Notes: generated by a model from the sequence alone, not told the origin. Shown: positions 26,875-37,700, counted from the stretch's first letter. The stretch is DNA of 64,000 nt from Saprospiraceae bacterium (GCA_019187225.1 JABAQQ010000059.1:1-64000); one strand, 5' to 3'. Numbers and translations are program-made.

Positions 26875-27882
26875 TCAGTCCGTCAGCACAATCCACCCCT
26901 CGTTTTTCAGCAAGCAGACTTTCCGTATTTCACGATCTTCTTTTTTTAGGCGGCTCAGCGTCTTTTTGAGTCCGTCGTCCAGCGAATTACTGCTGATCGC
27001 GTCGTTTTTGCCGGTCAGCATTATCCATTCATCCTCAGGACCCAAAGCAATGGATTTTATTCCGGATCGCTGTTCCCTGAGGGTGAAAATCAGATCGTGC
27101 GGGATGTTGTTATAGGCATAATAACCTTCACCTGCCAGCAAAACAAATTCACCCGGCGAAGAGCCGAATGCGACCTCTTTCAGGGCTTCACCCTTGCGCC
27201 AGGAGCCGTCGTTCAAAAATTTTCTCAACGTATCCTGTACATCCGGGTATATCCGGTAATCCTGCTCGTTGAATAAAAGCGCCCACCTTGAATCCGGCCC
27301 CATGGCCACTTGCCTGATCGTATTGCGATTTTGTTGGTATATCTCCTCTATTTTCCAATCTAAAAACGGCGGCACGTCCTTGCTCCACATCGCCCTGTCT
27401 CTACCCAACAAAATCACCCAATAGTAGTTTTCATCTATGGAAATATCCCGCACATTTTCGGATGTTGTCCGGAGTGAGTCCAGGACGTCCAATATTTTGC
27501 TGGGTACATTATGCGATTCGAAATTGAAAAAATACGTTTTCTTTTCCGAACCCCACAAAGCGTATAATACAATGCCCGTAGCGATCAATAGAACGATTCC
27601 AAGCCAAACATATACTGAAGCGGGCCGTTTGCCGGGCAAACCGGCCGCAGGCGAATGCTCGATCATTTTAATCAATTCCAAGAGATCATTGTTGATCTTC
27701 TGGAGTTCTCTTGTCTCCTCTTCATGGCCAAGAACGCCCTTTAATTGCTCGTTTATCAGATATTCATAACGACTGGCCAGGTGGATACACGAATCCTCGT
27801 GTTTTTTGCCTGCTATTTTCTGTAATTGTTCGATGGCATCACGCGTTCGTCCTTGTCTGATGAGTGCTTTGATGTCTTCCAT
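26875..27882 (-). CDS. EAD11-like membrane protein with five C-terminal repeats
   Basis: A 335-residue protein, start at 27882 (MEDIKALIRQGRTRDAIEQL); the longer frame upstream is repeat sequence. Residues 1-77 read as Effector-Associated Domain 11: two helices, then LASRYEYLINEQLKGVLGHE and INNDLLELIKMIE, the usual closing helix. A transmembrane helix spans about 90-110. The rest contains five ~45-residue units with an I..IA.GP...W.LL pattern (VRDISIDENYYWVILL, IRQVAMGPDSRWALLF, LKEVAFGSSPGEFVLL, IKSIALGPEDEWIMLT, IRKVCLLKNEGWIVLT), suggesting a small beta-propeller. EADs normally link conflict effectors to STAND or protease partners; here the domain would be cytoplasmic and the repeats extracytoplasmic. 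The family call is from memory; the function is unknown. Confidence 0.65.
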   Translation of the reverse strand: MEDIKALIRQGRTRDAIEQLQKIAGKKHEDSCIHLASRYEYLINEQLKGVLGHEEETRELQKINNDLLELIKMIEHSPAAGLPGKRPASVYVWLGIVLLIATGIVLYALWGSEKKTYFFNFESHNVPSKILDVLDSLRTTSENVRDISIDENYYWVILLGRDRAMWSKDVPPFLDWKIEEIYQQNRNTIRQVAMGPDSRWALLFNEQDYRIYPDVQDTLRKFLNDGSWRKGEALKEVAFGSSPGEFVLLAGEGYYAYNNIPHDLIFTLREQRSGIKSIALGPEDEWIMLTGKNDAISSNSLDDGLKKTLSRLKKEDREIRKVCLLKNEGWIVLTD

Positions 27883-27960
27883 GGCCGGATACTTGAATTG
27901 AACTGCGAAATTCGTTTTTTTATGCCAATTGAAAGATAAGCAAGCGGATATTGGATTTTT

Positions 27961-28043
27961 GACATTGGACATTGGACGTTGGACGTTGGACATTTGACCT
28001 TGACAACCAATCATTTTGTCAAATGCCCAACGTCCAATGTCAA
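27961..28043. repeat. Inverted GGACATT/GGACGTT word arrays
   Basis: The left arm 27961-27998 (GACATTGGACATTGGACG and further copies) pairs with the right arm 28018-28043 (GTCAAATGCCCAACGTCC), which has one word fewer. It lies between the divergent EAD11-like and alpha/beta hydrolase genes. The right arm plus the following AATGTCAATTTATTTTGTCC recurs at 13188-13224. Confidence 0.7.
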
Positions 28044-28115
28044 TTTATTTTGTCCACATACCTATACCTGTTTATCTGCAAATTTGCATCGGACATTCTA
28101 CAACCTCCTTCCCAA

Positions 28116-29042
28116 ATGTCAGGATTGAACAAAAACCTCCGTATTTGTCTCAGACATCTTTTCCGTATTTTCATGTACAGCATATCCTTCTTGCTGACCG
28201 TTTGGGTTATCGCCGTGCAGGCCGGTTGTTTTACCATGCGTACATCGGACGGCGAATGGACGACGGCGTTGAAAAAACGGGGACAGCCGCTCGATCCGGT
28301 TTTCCTCGATGTGCCCGACAGGAACGGACGGATGATTCACGCGGTGAATGTCAGCGCAGCCGACAGCCTGCCCTTGCTGGTGTTGGTGCACGGCTCCCCC
28401 GGCTCTGCCGATGCTTTTCTGGGCTTTTTGGCGGATACATTTTTGCCAAAAAAGGTGCGCTTGGTCGCCCTCGACAGGCCGGGTTTTGGCTATACGGAAG
28501 GTTTCGGCAAGCCGGAACGGTCGCTCGAAGCGCAGGCGGCCGCCGTCCATGCAGTGGTCGAACAACTCGCTCCCAATCAAAAGGTTTGGTTGCTGGGGCA
28601 TTCATTGGGCGGGCCGGTTATCGCGCGTTTCGCCATGGATTATCCTGAACAAACCGCAGGGTTGATATTGGTAGCGGCATCCATTGACCCTGCCCTGGAA
28701 GAACATCCCTGGTGGCAGGCGGCGGTACAACCGCCTCCACTCAAATGGCTGCTTCCGAAAAGTTTCTGGACGAGCAATGCCGAAATAAAACCTTTGGAAG
28801 GAGAGTTGAAAAAAATGTCGCCGAAGTGGAGCAAAGTCACTTGTCCAGTTACGGTGGTACATGCCGTGAACGACTGCCTCGTTCCGGTGGCCAATGTTGA
28901 CTTTGCCCGGCAGGTGCTGACGGGTGTTGCTGATCTTCAGATAGAAATACTGCCCGATGGCGATCACTTCATTTTGTGGAACCGGTATGAAAAAGTCAGG
29001 AAGGCGATATTTGATGCAATTGGGGGTAATAAAAGCAATTAG
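28116..29042 (+). CDS. Alpha/beta hydrolase, membrane-anchored or lipoprotein
   Basis: A 308-residue alpha/beta hydrolase. The ATG at 28116 is preferred because the in-frame sequence upstream is repeat DNA; the start MYSISFLLTVW further in is also possible. A hydrophobic N-terminus ends in VQAGCF, a plausible lipobox. The oxyanion region LVHGSPGSAD, the nucleophile elbow GHSLGG (Ser about 171), the acid Asp near HAVNDCLVP and the His in PDGDHFILW make a complete triad. The substrate is unknown. The gap after it carries a tRNA gene with its own promoter. Confidence 0.85.
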   Translation: MSGLNKNLRICLRHLFRIFMYSISFLLTVWVIAVQAGCFTMRTSDGEWTTALKKRGQPLDPVFLDVPDRNGRMIHAVNVSAADSLPLLVLVHGSPGSADAFLGFLADTFLPKKVRLVALDRPGFGYTEGFGKPERSLEAQAAAVHAVVEQLAPNQKVWLLGHSLGGPVIARFAMDYPEQTAGLILVAASIDPALEEHPWWQAAVQPPPLKWLLPKSFWTSNAEIKPLEGELKKMSPKWSKVTCPVTVVHAVNDCLVPVANVDFARQVLTGVADLQIEILPDGDHFILWNRYEKVRKAIFDAIGGNKSN

Positions 29043-29126
29043 GGAAAATTTGGTGTAAGTTGTTTGTTACCATGTAGTTATAATGAGTTCAATAGCAAAT
29101 GATTTGAAAAATTTATCTCATGTTGA

Positions 29127-29157
29127 TTGCCGGGTGCGCTGCATTTTCCTACCTTTG
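29127..29157 (+). promoter_or_regulatory. Promoter of tRNA-Gly
   Basis: TTG at 29127-29129 and TACCTTTG at 29150-29157 with a 20-base spacer. This places transcription start about 20 bases before the tRNA. Confidence 0.6.
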
Positions 29158-29183
29158 GCAGGAATTTTGAAAAACCTGACCAC

Positions 29184-29257
<74 letters not shown>

Positions 29258-29262
29258 GATGG

Positions 29263-29297
29263 AAAAAGCTGCCGGGTTTTACCAAGGCAGCTTTTTT
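29263..29297 (+). terminator. Terminator after tRNA-Gly
   Basis: AAAAAGCTGCC (29263-29273) and GGCAGCTTTTTT (29286-29297) form an 11-bp stem ending in a T-tract. Confidence 0.8.
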
Positions 29298-29473
29298 ACG
29301 TTTTAATTCGACCGTTCCCTGGTCAAAGCCCGCCGCAATCTAAAATCCAGACCCGACAAATGATTTTTTGATTCGATTTTTGTCCATTGGGCTGGCTTTT
29401 TGCTGTAAACGCCGTTGATTTTCACTTGTAATCCTTCTCATCCCTCCTATTCCCGCAGTCCGGTTTGAACAAC

Positions 29474-30400
29474 ATGGAAAAAAACGAGCAGGATCAAGGG
29501 CTGTTTTATGGCATCGGCAAGGGCGTTTTTCTCGGATTACTCCTCGTTGCCCTGCCGGGTTATCTCGTATTGAAATATTACCACCACATCGAAGGTCCGT
29601 TGTCCGGACTGGCCGACTTACCGGTATATGAGCAATGGCAGGATAATTTTAAAAGCGGCGCCGACGAGGTAGGGGTACTGTTCGCCGCCAAGCTGCGCGA
29701 ATTCTATCAGGCAGATACCACCATTTCCCTTTTCGATAAGGCGGAAAAAGAAGCGCTCCCGACCACCCGAAGCAGGTACTGGAAAAGGGCCGACATGGAG
29801 CGGCACCTTGCCCGGACCCTTCCTGCCCGGAAGCAGGGGAACGTGCAGGCATACCTGGATTACATCGAACAATACAAGGGGGTCGCGCTTGCCGAAATGC
29901 GACGCACCAAGATACCGGCATCCGTGACGCTGGCACAGGGGCTGTTTGAAGGCAATGCCGGAAGGGGTTACCTCGCATCCGAAGCGAACAATCACTTCGG
30001 GGTCAAGTGCCAGCTCCAACCCGGATACCGCCGCGACGGGCGCATGACCGACGACGACTTCGACCACCACTCGCTGGCGATCGGTTGTGTGCAACGCACC
30101 GACGACTATGTATGGGATCGCTTTGAAGTGTATCCGTCGGCCCGGGAAAGTTACCGGCGCCACAGCCTCCTGTTGCAGGGGCCGCGCTACAACTGGATGA
30201 TCCGGCAGTATGAAATCGGCGGGGAATATCCCATTTCCAGGAAATTGTTCGGTCACGACCGGGTGCCTTATTACGCCGCCTGGTGTGTGGGACTGAAACA
30301 ATCCGGCTACGCAACAGCAAAAAATTATGCGGAAATGATCACGATGATCATCGAGACATACCAACTCTGGAGAATTGATTATGAAATGATCATGGCTTAA
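29474..30400 (+). CDS. Membrane-anchored GH73-type glucosaminidase (peptidoglycan hydrolase)
   Basis: A 308-residue protein. The ATG at 29474 is preferred to the TTG three codons earlier. A transmembrane helix (about residues 15-35, FLGLLLVALPGYLVLKYY) anchors the protein. The C-terminal two thirds match N-acetylglucosaminidase (GH73) domains: IPASVTLAQGLFEGNAGRGY with the catalytic-type Glu, NNHFGVKC, and YPSARESYRRHSLLL. It should cut the glycan strands of peptidoglycan in the periplasm. The stop is 4 bases from a palindromic repeat. The next gene is a second membrane-anchored protein of similar design. Confidence 0.85.
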   Translation: MEKNEQDQGLFYGIGKGVFLGLLLVALPGYLVLKYYHHIEGPLSGLADLPVYEQWQDNFKSGADEVGVLFAAKLREFYQADTTISLFDKAEKEALPTTRSRYWKRADMERHLARTLPARKQGNVQAYLDYIEQYKGVALAEMRRTKIPASVTLAQGLFEGNAGRGYLASEANNHFGVKCQLQPGYRRDGRMTDDDFDHHSLAIGCVQRTDDYVWDRFEVYPSARESYRRHSLLLQGPRYNWMIRQYEIGGEYPISRKLFGHDRVPYYAAWCVGLKQSGYATAKNYAEMITMIIETYQLWRIDYEMIMA

Positions 30401-30404
30401 AATA

Positions 30405-30476
30405 GGTTGACGGGTTGACGGGTTAACGGGTTTGCGGGTTAACCCGCAAACCCGTTAACCCGCAAACCCGCAAACC
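30405..30476. repeat. Palindrome of GGTTAAC/GGGTTTGC words
   Basis: The left arm 30405-30440 and right arm 30441-30476 meet without a loop; the central 40 bases are a nearly perfect palindrome. The right-arm words (ACCCGCAAACCCGTTAACCC) recur at 50581-50607 in front of the paaH-like gene. Confidence 0.75.
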
Positions 30477-30517
30477 AATAAAAATTCCTCCACTCACTCT
30501 CTAAATTTTTACACGCA

Positions 30518-31357
30518 ATGAAAAGTTTTTTCGAATTCCTTGGCTTCGCAGCCACCGCGCTCATCTCCGGCTTCCTTGTTTTTTCTTATGTCGGACACAA
30601 AAAGAACGCTGACAAGTCCGGCGCCGGCGGGGAATTAATCACGGCCTACAACACGGAAGAAACAGGTTCTCTGCCCGAACTCCAGCCCGTATCCGGCTCG
30701 CGTATCGCCAAAGAGAAAAAGAAAACATCCAAAGGCATTGCCGCCGATCTCCCGGCTGATCGCAAGCCCACCCTTGCCGTCGAGTCGGCATCGGTAACGG
30801 AACGATTGAGAGGGCTCTACGCCGACGAAGCGTTTGTTGTATCAACGGCCAAAAAATGGAAAAAAGCGGTAGCCGAAGCCAGCGAAACCCACTCCGTGAA
30901 ACCGCATTTGCTGCTGAGCAACGTCGTCGTGAAATCTTATCTCGGCAATTACACCGCCCGCGATTTCAACCGCGATGTATCGGAACACGCAGGCGACCTC
31001 GCTGTGCCAAACAGCGCAGCGCTGAAGAGCTACGATTTTTCCTGGAGCGTCGGCAAAGTGTCGCAACAGTACAACCTGGCCCAATATTTCGCTGCCGCGC
31101 CTCCCACCGCTGCCGCCAAAGCGCCTGCTTTCTCCGTTTTCAGCAAACCGAAAAAATCAAACGCCGCTGTTGCTGCTCCGCAAAAAGCGAAACCCGCAGC
31201 AAGCGTATCGCCCGCCGAAGCCAGTTTCCGCGAAATGGTGGCCAAAGAAGAAGGTTTTTCTTCCTGGCAGGGCCTTCAGCGCCTTGGCGACCTGGAGACA
31301 AAAAAGAACGCCGAACGCCGCGTGAAAACGCTGATGAGCGCCGTGCGGGTGAAGTGA
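30518..31357 (+). CDS. Membrane-anchored hypothetical protein
   Basis: A 279-residue protein with an N-terminal transmembrane helix (about residues 6-25, FLGFAATALISGFLVFSYVG). A charged linker follows, then a helical domain (about 100-170, with AVAEASETHSVKPHLLLSNVVVK) and an Ala/Pro/Lys-rich stretch. The final helices contain FREMVAKEEGFSSWQGLQRL. The middle helix pair is faintly like the substrate-binding helices of lysozyme-type domains, and the gene follows a GH73 gene by 117 bases. No family was recognised with certainty; an envelope role is inferred from the anchor and context. Confidence 0.65.
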   Translation: MKSFFEFLGFAATALISGFLVFSYVGHKKNADKSGAGGELITAYNTEETGSLPELQPVSGSRIAKEKKKTSKGIAADLPADRKPTLAVESASVTERLRGLYADEAFVVSTAKKWKKAVAEASETHSVKPHLLLSNVVVKSYLGNYTARDFNRDVSEHAGDLAVPNSAALKSYDFSWSVGKVSQQYNLAQYFAAAPPTAAAKAPAFSVFSKPKKSNAAVAAPQKAKPAASVSPAEASFREMVAKEEGFSSWQGLQRLGDLETKKNAERRVKTLMSAVRVK

Positions 31358-31366
31358 AATTAAGAG

Positions 31367-31420
31367 CAATGGGAGGTCATTAAAAAAAGTCATTAATGAC
31401 CCTCAATGACCTCCAATGGC
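31367..31420. terminator. Hairpin between convergent hypothetical gene and xylA
   Basis: AATGGGAGGTCATTAA (31367-31382) pairs with TTAATGACCC...TGACCTCCAATGG (up to 31418), again made of short GGTCATT words. It ends 2-4 bases before the xylA stop, fitting a bidirectional terminator. Confidence 0.45.
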
Positions 31421-31421
31421 A

Positions 31422-32750
31422 CTACACATAACGGTTCAGCAGGTTCTCGAACAGTTCCTGCCGCCCGCTGCGTTGTTTGGGTTCGCCACTGCGCAGCGCG
31501 ATCTTGTGCAGGTCTTTGAGTTTTAGTTTGCCCGCTTCGAAGGCGCGGCCGTCTTCACTGTCGAAAGACGCGTAACGTTCCTGCAACATCCGGCGGTATT
31601 CGGATTTTTCAAGGATCTCGTGCGCCGCGAGTAGTGCGCGGGCGAATGCGTCCATGCCGCCGATGTGCGCGTAGAAAATATCGGCGAGGTCGGTCGAGTT
31701 GCGGCGGGTCTTCGCGTCGAAATTGACGCCTCCGCCTGCCAGCCCACCCGCCTGCAGGATGATAAGCATGGCTTCGGTCAGTTCCAGTACGTTGTTGGGG
31801 AATTGGTCGGTGTCCCAGCCGTTCTGGTAATCGCCGCGGTTCGCGTCAATCGAGCCGAGCATTCCGGCATTTGCAGCCACCTGCAATTCGTGCTGGAAAG
31901 TGTGGAGCGCGAGTGTAGCGTGGTTGACTTCCACGTTGAGTTTGAAGTCTTTATCCAGGCCGTATTCGCGCAAGAAGCCGATGCTGGTAGCCGCGTCGAA
32001 ATCGTACTGGTGTTTGCTCGGCTCCATGGGTTTCGGCTCGATAAAAAAGGTGCCTTTGAATCCGGCCCTGCGTGCGTAGTCTTTCGCCATGTGCAGGAAG
32101 CGCGCCAGGTGGTCGAGTTCTTTTTTCATGTTGGTATTGAGCAGGCTCATATAGCCTTCGCGCCCACCCCAGAAGACATAGTGCTCGCCGCCGAGCTTTA
32201 CAGTCGCATCGAGGGCGTTTTTTACCTGCGCCCCGGCCCAGGCGACGACGGCAAAATCGGGATTGGTGGCCGCGCCGTTCATATAGCGGGGATGGGAGAA
32301 CAAATTGGCAGTGCCCCACAGCAGTTTTACGCCTGAAGATTTTTGTTTTTTCAAGGCATAATCTGTGATCTTCTCCAGGCGGCGTTCGCTTTCCTTCAAT
32401 GTATCGCCCTCCTGCACGAGGTCAAAATCGTGAAAGCAATAGTAGGGCAGGCCGATCTTTGTCATGAACTCGAAGGCGGCGTCCATTTTATCATACGCTT
32501 GTTGCACCGGCTTTTTCGCTTCCAGCCAGGGGAATGATTTTGTACCGGGACCGAAGGGGTCGCCGCCTGTTCCGCACATCGTATGCCAATAGGCCATGGC
32601 AAATTTGAAGTGCTCACGCATGGTTTTACTGCCCACTTTGCGGTTTTCATCGTACCAGCGGAATGCCAGGGGGTTGTCGGATTGGGCTCCTTCGTATTTG
32701 ATTTTTGGAATACCCTTGAAGTATTCGCGTTCGCCGATGGTGATGCTCAT
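31422..32750 (-). CDS. xylA: Xylose isomerase
   Basis: A 442-residue enzyme, the usual length for the class II family. It converts D-xylose to D-xylulose in the cytoplasm using two divalent metal ions. Metal-binding segments are present: [53 protein letters not shown], and [13 protein letters not shown] near the C-terminus. The substrate-side Trp/Phe motif [16 protein letters not shown] is intact. xylB lies 131 bases upstream on the same strand, so the two probably form an operon in the order xylB-xylA. The susC/susD pair diverges from them. Confidence 0.97.
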   Translation of the reverse strand: MSITIGEREYFKGIPKIKYEGAQSDNPLAFRWYDENRKVGSKTMREHFKFAMAYWHTMCGTGGDPFGPGTKSFPWLEAKKPVQQAYDKMDAAFEFMTKIGLPYYCFHDFDLVQEGDTLKESERRLEKITDYALKKQKSSGVKLLWGTANLFSHPRYMNGAATNPDFAVVAWAGAQVKNALDATVKLGGEHYVFWGGREGYMSLLNTNMKKELDHLARFLHMAKDYARRAGFKGTFFIEPKPMEPSKHQYDFDAATSIGFLREYGLDKDFKLNVEVNHATLALHTFQHELQVAANAGMLGSIDANRGDYQNGWDTDQFPNNVLELTEAMLIILQAGGLAGGGVNFDAKTRRNSTDLADIFYAHIGGMDAFARALLAAHEILEKSEYRRMLQERYASFDSEDGRAFEAGKLKLKDLHKIALRSGEPKQRSGRQELFENLLNRYV

Positions 32751-32789
32751 ATTGGAAATGATGTATGGTGAATGATAAAAGTATCCGGA

Positions 32790-32915
32790 CCGCGGATTTC
32801 TGGACCTTGGACGTTAGACTTTGGATGCCTGCGGGCATTAATTTGTCCCAAGTTCCAATCCTACATCTCCACATCAACAAGTCAAATCTCCAAAAATCCA
32901 GCGTCCAATGTCCCG
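32790..32915. repeat. Imperfect inverted GGACGTT-type words reaching into the xylB 3' end
   Basis: A left arm near 32787-32826 and a right arm near 32878-32915 carry the same GGACATTGG/GGACGTT words seen at 27961 and 13188. The right arm supplies the last ~11 codons of xylB. Confidence 0.45.
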
Positions 32916-34393
32916 ATCTCTGCTGCGAGCTCTTTTTTCCACTTTTCGAACGCCAGTTCATATTCGTCTTTTTTCGCCGACGGCTCATAACGCCCCGCTA
33001 TTTCCGCCTCCTGCATCGCTTCTTCAATCGAGTCGTATATGCCCACCGACACGCCTGCCGCTTTTGCCGCTCCAACGGCGCCGGTGGTTGCGATCAATTC
33101 AATTTCAGCCCCCACGAGGGTCGAAAGGGTATTGGAAAAGACAGCCGACTGGAACAGGTTGTCGTTGCCGGCGCGCAGCATCCGCACCGGGATACCCATT
33201 TGCTGCATGATTTCTATGCCGTAAACAAACGAAAAAGCGATGCCTTCCAGAGCAGCCCGGTACAGGTGGCGTTTTTCATGGCGGTTGAAATGCAGACCCG
33301 ATATACGCGATCCTGTCACGCGGTTGCCCAGCATTCTTTCGGCGCCGTTGCCGAACGGCAGGATACAAACGCCGTCGGCGCCGACCCCGGCGGATGCGGC
33401 GAGTTGTTCCATTTCCTGATAACCCAGTCCCGCGCTGCCGATGTGTTGCCGCATCCAGCGGTACTGGCTGCCCGCGCCGTTGATACAAAGCAACACGCCG
33501 GTCAACGGGTTTTCGGGCGTATAATTCACATGGGCGAAACTGTTGACGCGTTGCCGGGCGTCGAACATCGGTTGTCCGGCGACGGCATAGACTACGCCGG
33601 AAGTGCCGCCGGTGGCTGCTACTTCTCCGGGTCGCAATACGTTCAGTGACAATGCATTGTTGGGTTGGTCGCCTGCCCGGTAACCGACCGGTATCCCCGG
33701 TACAAGGCCCAGGGCGGCGGCCGCTTCCGCGGTCACCATCCCCTGTTTTGAAAAAACGGGCGCAGGGTCGGGAAGCATTTTCTCCGGGATTTCGTAATGT
33801 TCCAGCAGTTGCCGCGCAACGGTTTTTTCTTTAAAATCCCACAGCACGCCTTCCGACAAACCGCTCACGGTCGAGCGAATTTCTCCCGTCATGCGATAGG
33901 CAATGTAATCGCCGGGCAACATGAATTTATGGATGCTGGAAAAAGTACCGGGTTCGTTTTCGCATACCCAGCGCAATTTGGACGCGGTAAAATTGCCCGG
34001 AGCGTTCAGGTAGTGCTCGAGGCAATAGGATTCTCCGATTTTTTCAAACGCCCGGTTGCCGATGCCGACCGCCCGGCTGTCGCACCAAATGATGGCAGGC
34101 CGCAACACTTCGCCTTTCTTATCCACTACTACGAGTCCGTGCATTTGATAGGAAATGCCGATTGCGGCAATATCGCCCGGAGCAATGCCGGTTTTGGTCA
34201 GCAATTTGCGCGTAGCGGCGCAGACGGCTTGCCACCATTCGGAAGGGTGCTGCTCTGCCCAGTCGGGGCGTTCGGCCAGAATATCCATTTCCTGCTCCGG
34301 ATGCTGCGCGGTGCCGATGGCTTTGCCGGTATGTACTTCCACAAGAGCCGCTTTGACGGAAGAAGAGCCGATATCGTAGCCGAGTAGATACAT
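32882..34393 (-). CDS. xylB: Xylulokinase (FGGY family)
   Basis: A 503-residue carbohydrate kinase that phosphorylates D-xylulose to xylulose 5-phosphate. The N-terminal phosphate-binding strand MYLLGYDIGSSSVKAALVEV, the TGGTSGVVYAV segment and the C-terminal ALEGIAFSFVYGIEIMQ and RAGNDNLFQSAVFSNTL motifs are those of the FGGY family. Xylulokinase rather than another FGGY kinase is inferred from xylA next to it. The C-terminal end (GTLDAGFLEI) is encoded by a copy of the intergenic short-word repeat. Confidence 0.9.
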   Translation of the reverse strand: MYLLGYDIGSSSVKAALVEVHTGKAIGTAQHPEQEMDILAERPDWAEQHPSEWWQAVCAATRKLLTKTGIAPGDIAAIGISYQMHGLVVVDKKGEVLRPAIIWCDSRAVGIGNRAFEKIGESYCLEHYLNAPGNFTASKLRWVCENEPGTFSSIHKFMLPGDYIAYRMTGEIRSTVSGLSEGVLWDFKEKTVARQLLEHYEIPEKMLPDPAPVFSKQGMVTAEAAAALGLVPGIPVGYRAGDQPNNALSLNVLRPGEVAATGGTSGVVYAVAGQPMFDARQRVNSFAHVNYTPENPLTGVLLCINGAGSQYRWMRQHIGSAGLGYQEMEQLAASAGVGADGVCILPFGNGAERMLGNRVTGSRISGLHFNRHEKRHLYRAALEGIAFSFVYGIEIMQQMGIPVRMLRAGNDNLFQSAVFSNTLSTLVGAEIELIATTGAVGAAKAAGVSVGIYDSIEEAMQEAEIAGRYEPSAKKDEYELAFEKWKKELAAEIGTLDAGFLEI

Positions 34394-34700
34394 GCCTGGA
34401 AGGGTAAAAAAATTAACTGATGAACCCGGGGCGAAGATGCGAAGTATTTTTTGTGGGCAAACAGGCGAGGTATTTCTCTTGTCAAAATTTTACCTGGGAC
34501 GACAATAATTTCTCAATCGCATGGAGAATACATAAATGTTACTTTTATTTGCCTCCGGATTGTGCATATTCAACTGCTTAACTCACTGATTCCAAGTGAT
34601 AATTTTAAAACCGATTGCTTGCGAATGAATCCAGTGCCAAATGAAATAATCCTTTATCCAGGCACAAAAATTTTTCTTTAACCAAATCAACTTTATTCGT
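34394..34700. other. Divergent intergenic region xylB / susC
   Basis: A 307-base AT-rich gap between divergent genes, so it should hold promoters for both. No convincing TTG-N19-21-TAnnTTTG pair was found on either strand, and no regulator gene is adjacent. Confidence 0.5.
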
Positions 34701-37700
34701 ATGAAGCAAGTCCTACTTGGGCTGGCGCTCTTTCTTATGAGCGCTACGCTGGCAATTGCCCAGCGCACCGTGACCGGCAAGGTCACCGATGATCAGGGCG
34801 AGCCGCTTGTCGGCGCCACCGTCACCGCACCCGGTACTTCTGCCGGAACCATTACAGACGTAAGCGGAATGTTCCGACTTCAGGTACCTGCCGATGCAGC
34901 AGCACTGAAAATTACTTACACCGGCTTTCTTGACAAGGAAGTGACGCTGACTGCGGACAGCGATTATGCAATCAGCATGGAGGTCAACCCTGCCAGTTTG
35001 CAGGAGGTGGTGGTTGTCGGTTATGGTACCCAGCAAAAACGCGCCATCACCGGCACAGTCGCGTCCATTAAGGGTGAAGAGATCGCATCCCTGCCGGCGC
35101 AGAGTTTCGACCAATTGCTCCAGGGACGGGCTGCCGGCGTGAACGTCAGCATCCCCAACGGTGTGTTGAACAATCCCCCGGTGTTCCGCGTGCGCGGGAT
35201 CAACTCCATCAACCTGAGCTCTTTCCCGCTCGTGGTGATTGATGGAATACCCACTTACACGGACAACCTGCGCAACGGCAACAACAGCGCCTCCAACAAC
35301 GCGCTGTCGAACCTGAACCCGAACGACATCGAAAGCATTGACATTTTGAAAGATGCTTCCGCCGCTGCCATCTACGGCTCGCGCGCCAGCGCAGGGGTAG
35401 TGCTCATCACCACCAAACGCGGCCAGAAGGGCAAAACCCGTGTGAATTACAACGCCTGGGCCGGCTGGACGCAAGCCGTCCGCGTGCCTGAGGTGCTCAA
35501 CGCGCAACAGTACCTGGAAGTCAAAAACGAAGCCGCCGTCAACGCCGGCCTGACCGCTCAGCAATTCTTCCTCGACTCCATCAACGGTCAATTGATTGAT
35601 ACGAGATGGGCCGATTACGTCTACCGCACGGGATTTTCGCACAACCATGGCCTGAGTTTTTCCGGCGGCACAGACCAGACGACGTATTATCTCTCTTTGG
35701 GCTACACCAACCAGGAGGGTATGATCATCGGCAACTCCTTTGAGCGCCTTTCGGGCCGCCTGAACCTCGACCACAAACTGACCAAGCGGATCAAAATCGG
35801 CGGCTCATTGGGTTACGGCAACAACACGAACAAAGCGCCGAACACGGGTTCTTTGGCCGGCCAGGCTTTTAGCACCGCCGGTATCGGCCGTCTGGCATTT
35901 GTAACGGCGCCGATCGTTGATCCATTCCGTTATGACGAAAGGGGCAACCGCCTTCCGGGCACAGCAGGCTACAACATCGCATCGAACAACCAGGTCGGAC
36001 GCGGCAAAAACCTGCAACAGACCGGCTTTTACAACCCCGTCGTGATCACCGACCTCAACCGCCACACGTCGGAAGCCAACCAGATCCAGGCCAATGTATA
36101 TGGCCAGTTGGAGATTCTGAAAGGTCTTAACATCAAAACCCAGTACGGCATTGACAATGTGGGCGTTGAAAACATTTCTTTCTGGACGCCCATTCACGGC
36201 GACGGTTTCGGTCAGAACGGCTTTGCTGAAAACCTCTACCTCCGCTTCGACCGCTGGAACTGGCAAAACATCCTGACTTATGACCTCACGGTAGCCGACA
36301 ACCACAATTTCGGCTTCCTGGTAGGCACTGAACAACAGCGCACCGTACAGGAAGGCTGGGGCGCCCAGCGCAGCCAGATCGCCGACCCGTTCTTCACCAG
36401 CTTCCAGGGCAACTTCACCACCATCAACCCGGGCGCGATTTTCCAGGGTGAAAACTACCTGTTGTCGTATTTCGGACGCTTTAACTATGAATTCAACCGT
36501 CGTTACTACTTCAGTGTCAACGTCCGCCAGGACGAATATTCGGCATATGCTGAAGGTGAAAAGAAAGGTACCTTCTGGGGCGCTTCTGCCGGTTGGGTGC
36601 CTTCTGAAGAGTCTTTCTGGCGTTCGTTGGGTGGATTCGGCGAAACGGTCAACTTCTTCAAGATCCGCGGCAGCTACGGGACCGTCGGCAACAGCGTCGG
36701 TATTGGTGACTTCGCATCGCAAAGCTTATATAATTCGGGACTGTATGGCGCAGCGCCCACCATTTCTTTCTCGCAGGCCGGCAACCCGGAACTGACCTGG
36801 GAAAGCAGTAAAAAAACCGACGTGGGTGTCGTGTTCGGTTTATTCAACGACCGCCTTCAGGGTGAATACACTTATTTCAAAAATGAAATTGACGGTCTGA
36901 TCCAGAATGCGCCGCAGGCTCCGTCCAAAGGTATTCCCGGCAACATCATCGCCATCAACATCGGCTCGATGGAAAATACCGGCCACGAATTCGGCCTTTC
37001 GGCTACTGTATTGCGCAAGGGCAAGTTTTCGTGGGTATCCTCCGCCAACATCACGTTGATGAAAAACGAAGTGACTTCCCTCTACGAGAACAGCGATATT
37101 TTCTCCACTACTTCGGGCCTCGAATCCACGAACATCATTCGCGTCGGCGAATCGGTAGGCAGCATCTTCGCCGTCGAAACGCAGGGCGTAAACCCCGCGA
37201 ACGGACAGCGCATCTACATCAAAAATGTCTACGACGCCAATGGCAACGTAACAGGAACTGTTCCGGTACAATACAGCCACGTCGTTCCTGCCGGTCAGTC
37301 GCGCTGGACGACCCTCGACGGAATGCCGGCCTCCGCTGCCGCTCTGGTGGCCGACGGCAAAGTCTATGGCCCGGCCATCCCGAAATGGTTTGGCGGTTGG
37401 GACAACACGTTCTACTACGGTTCGTTCGACCTGAATGTTCAGATGAACTACGCAGGTGGCTACTATATCTACAACGGCAGCAAAGCGGGTCTGCGCGATA
37501 TGCGTTTCTGGAACAACCACACCGACGTGCTCGACCGCTGGTCGGAAAGCAATACCGACGGTACCATTCCGCGTGTCGTGCTGGGCGACAACGTTTCCAA
37601 CGGCTCGGCATTGCCGATTTCAGAAAACGTGGAAAAAGGCGACTTCCTGCGCATCCGCAACATTACGCTCGGGTACAAACTCCCGACCAAAATGCTCGAC

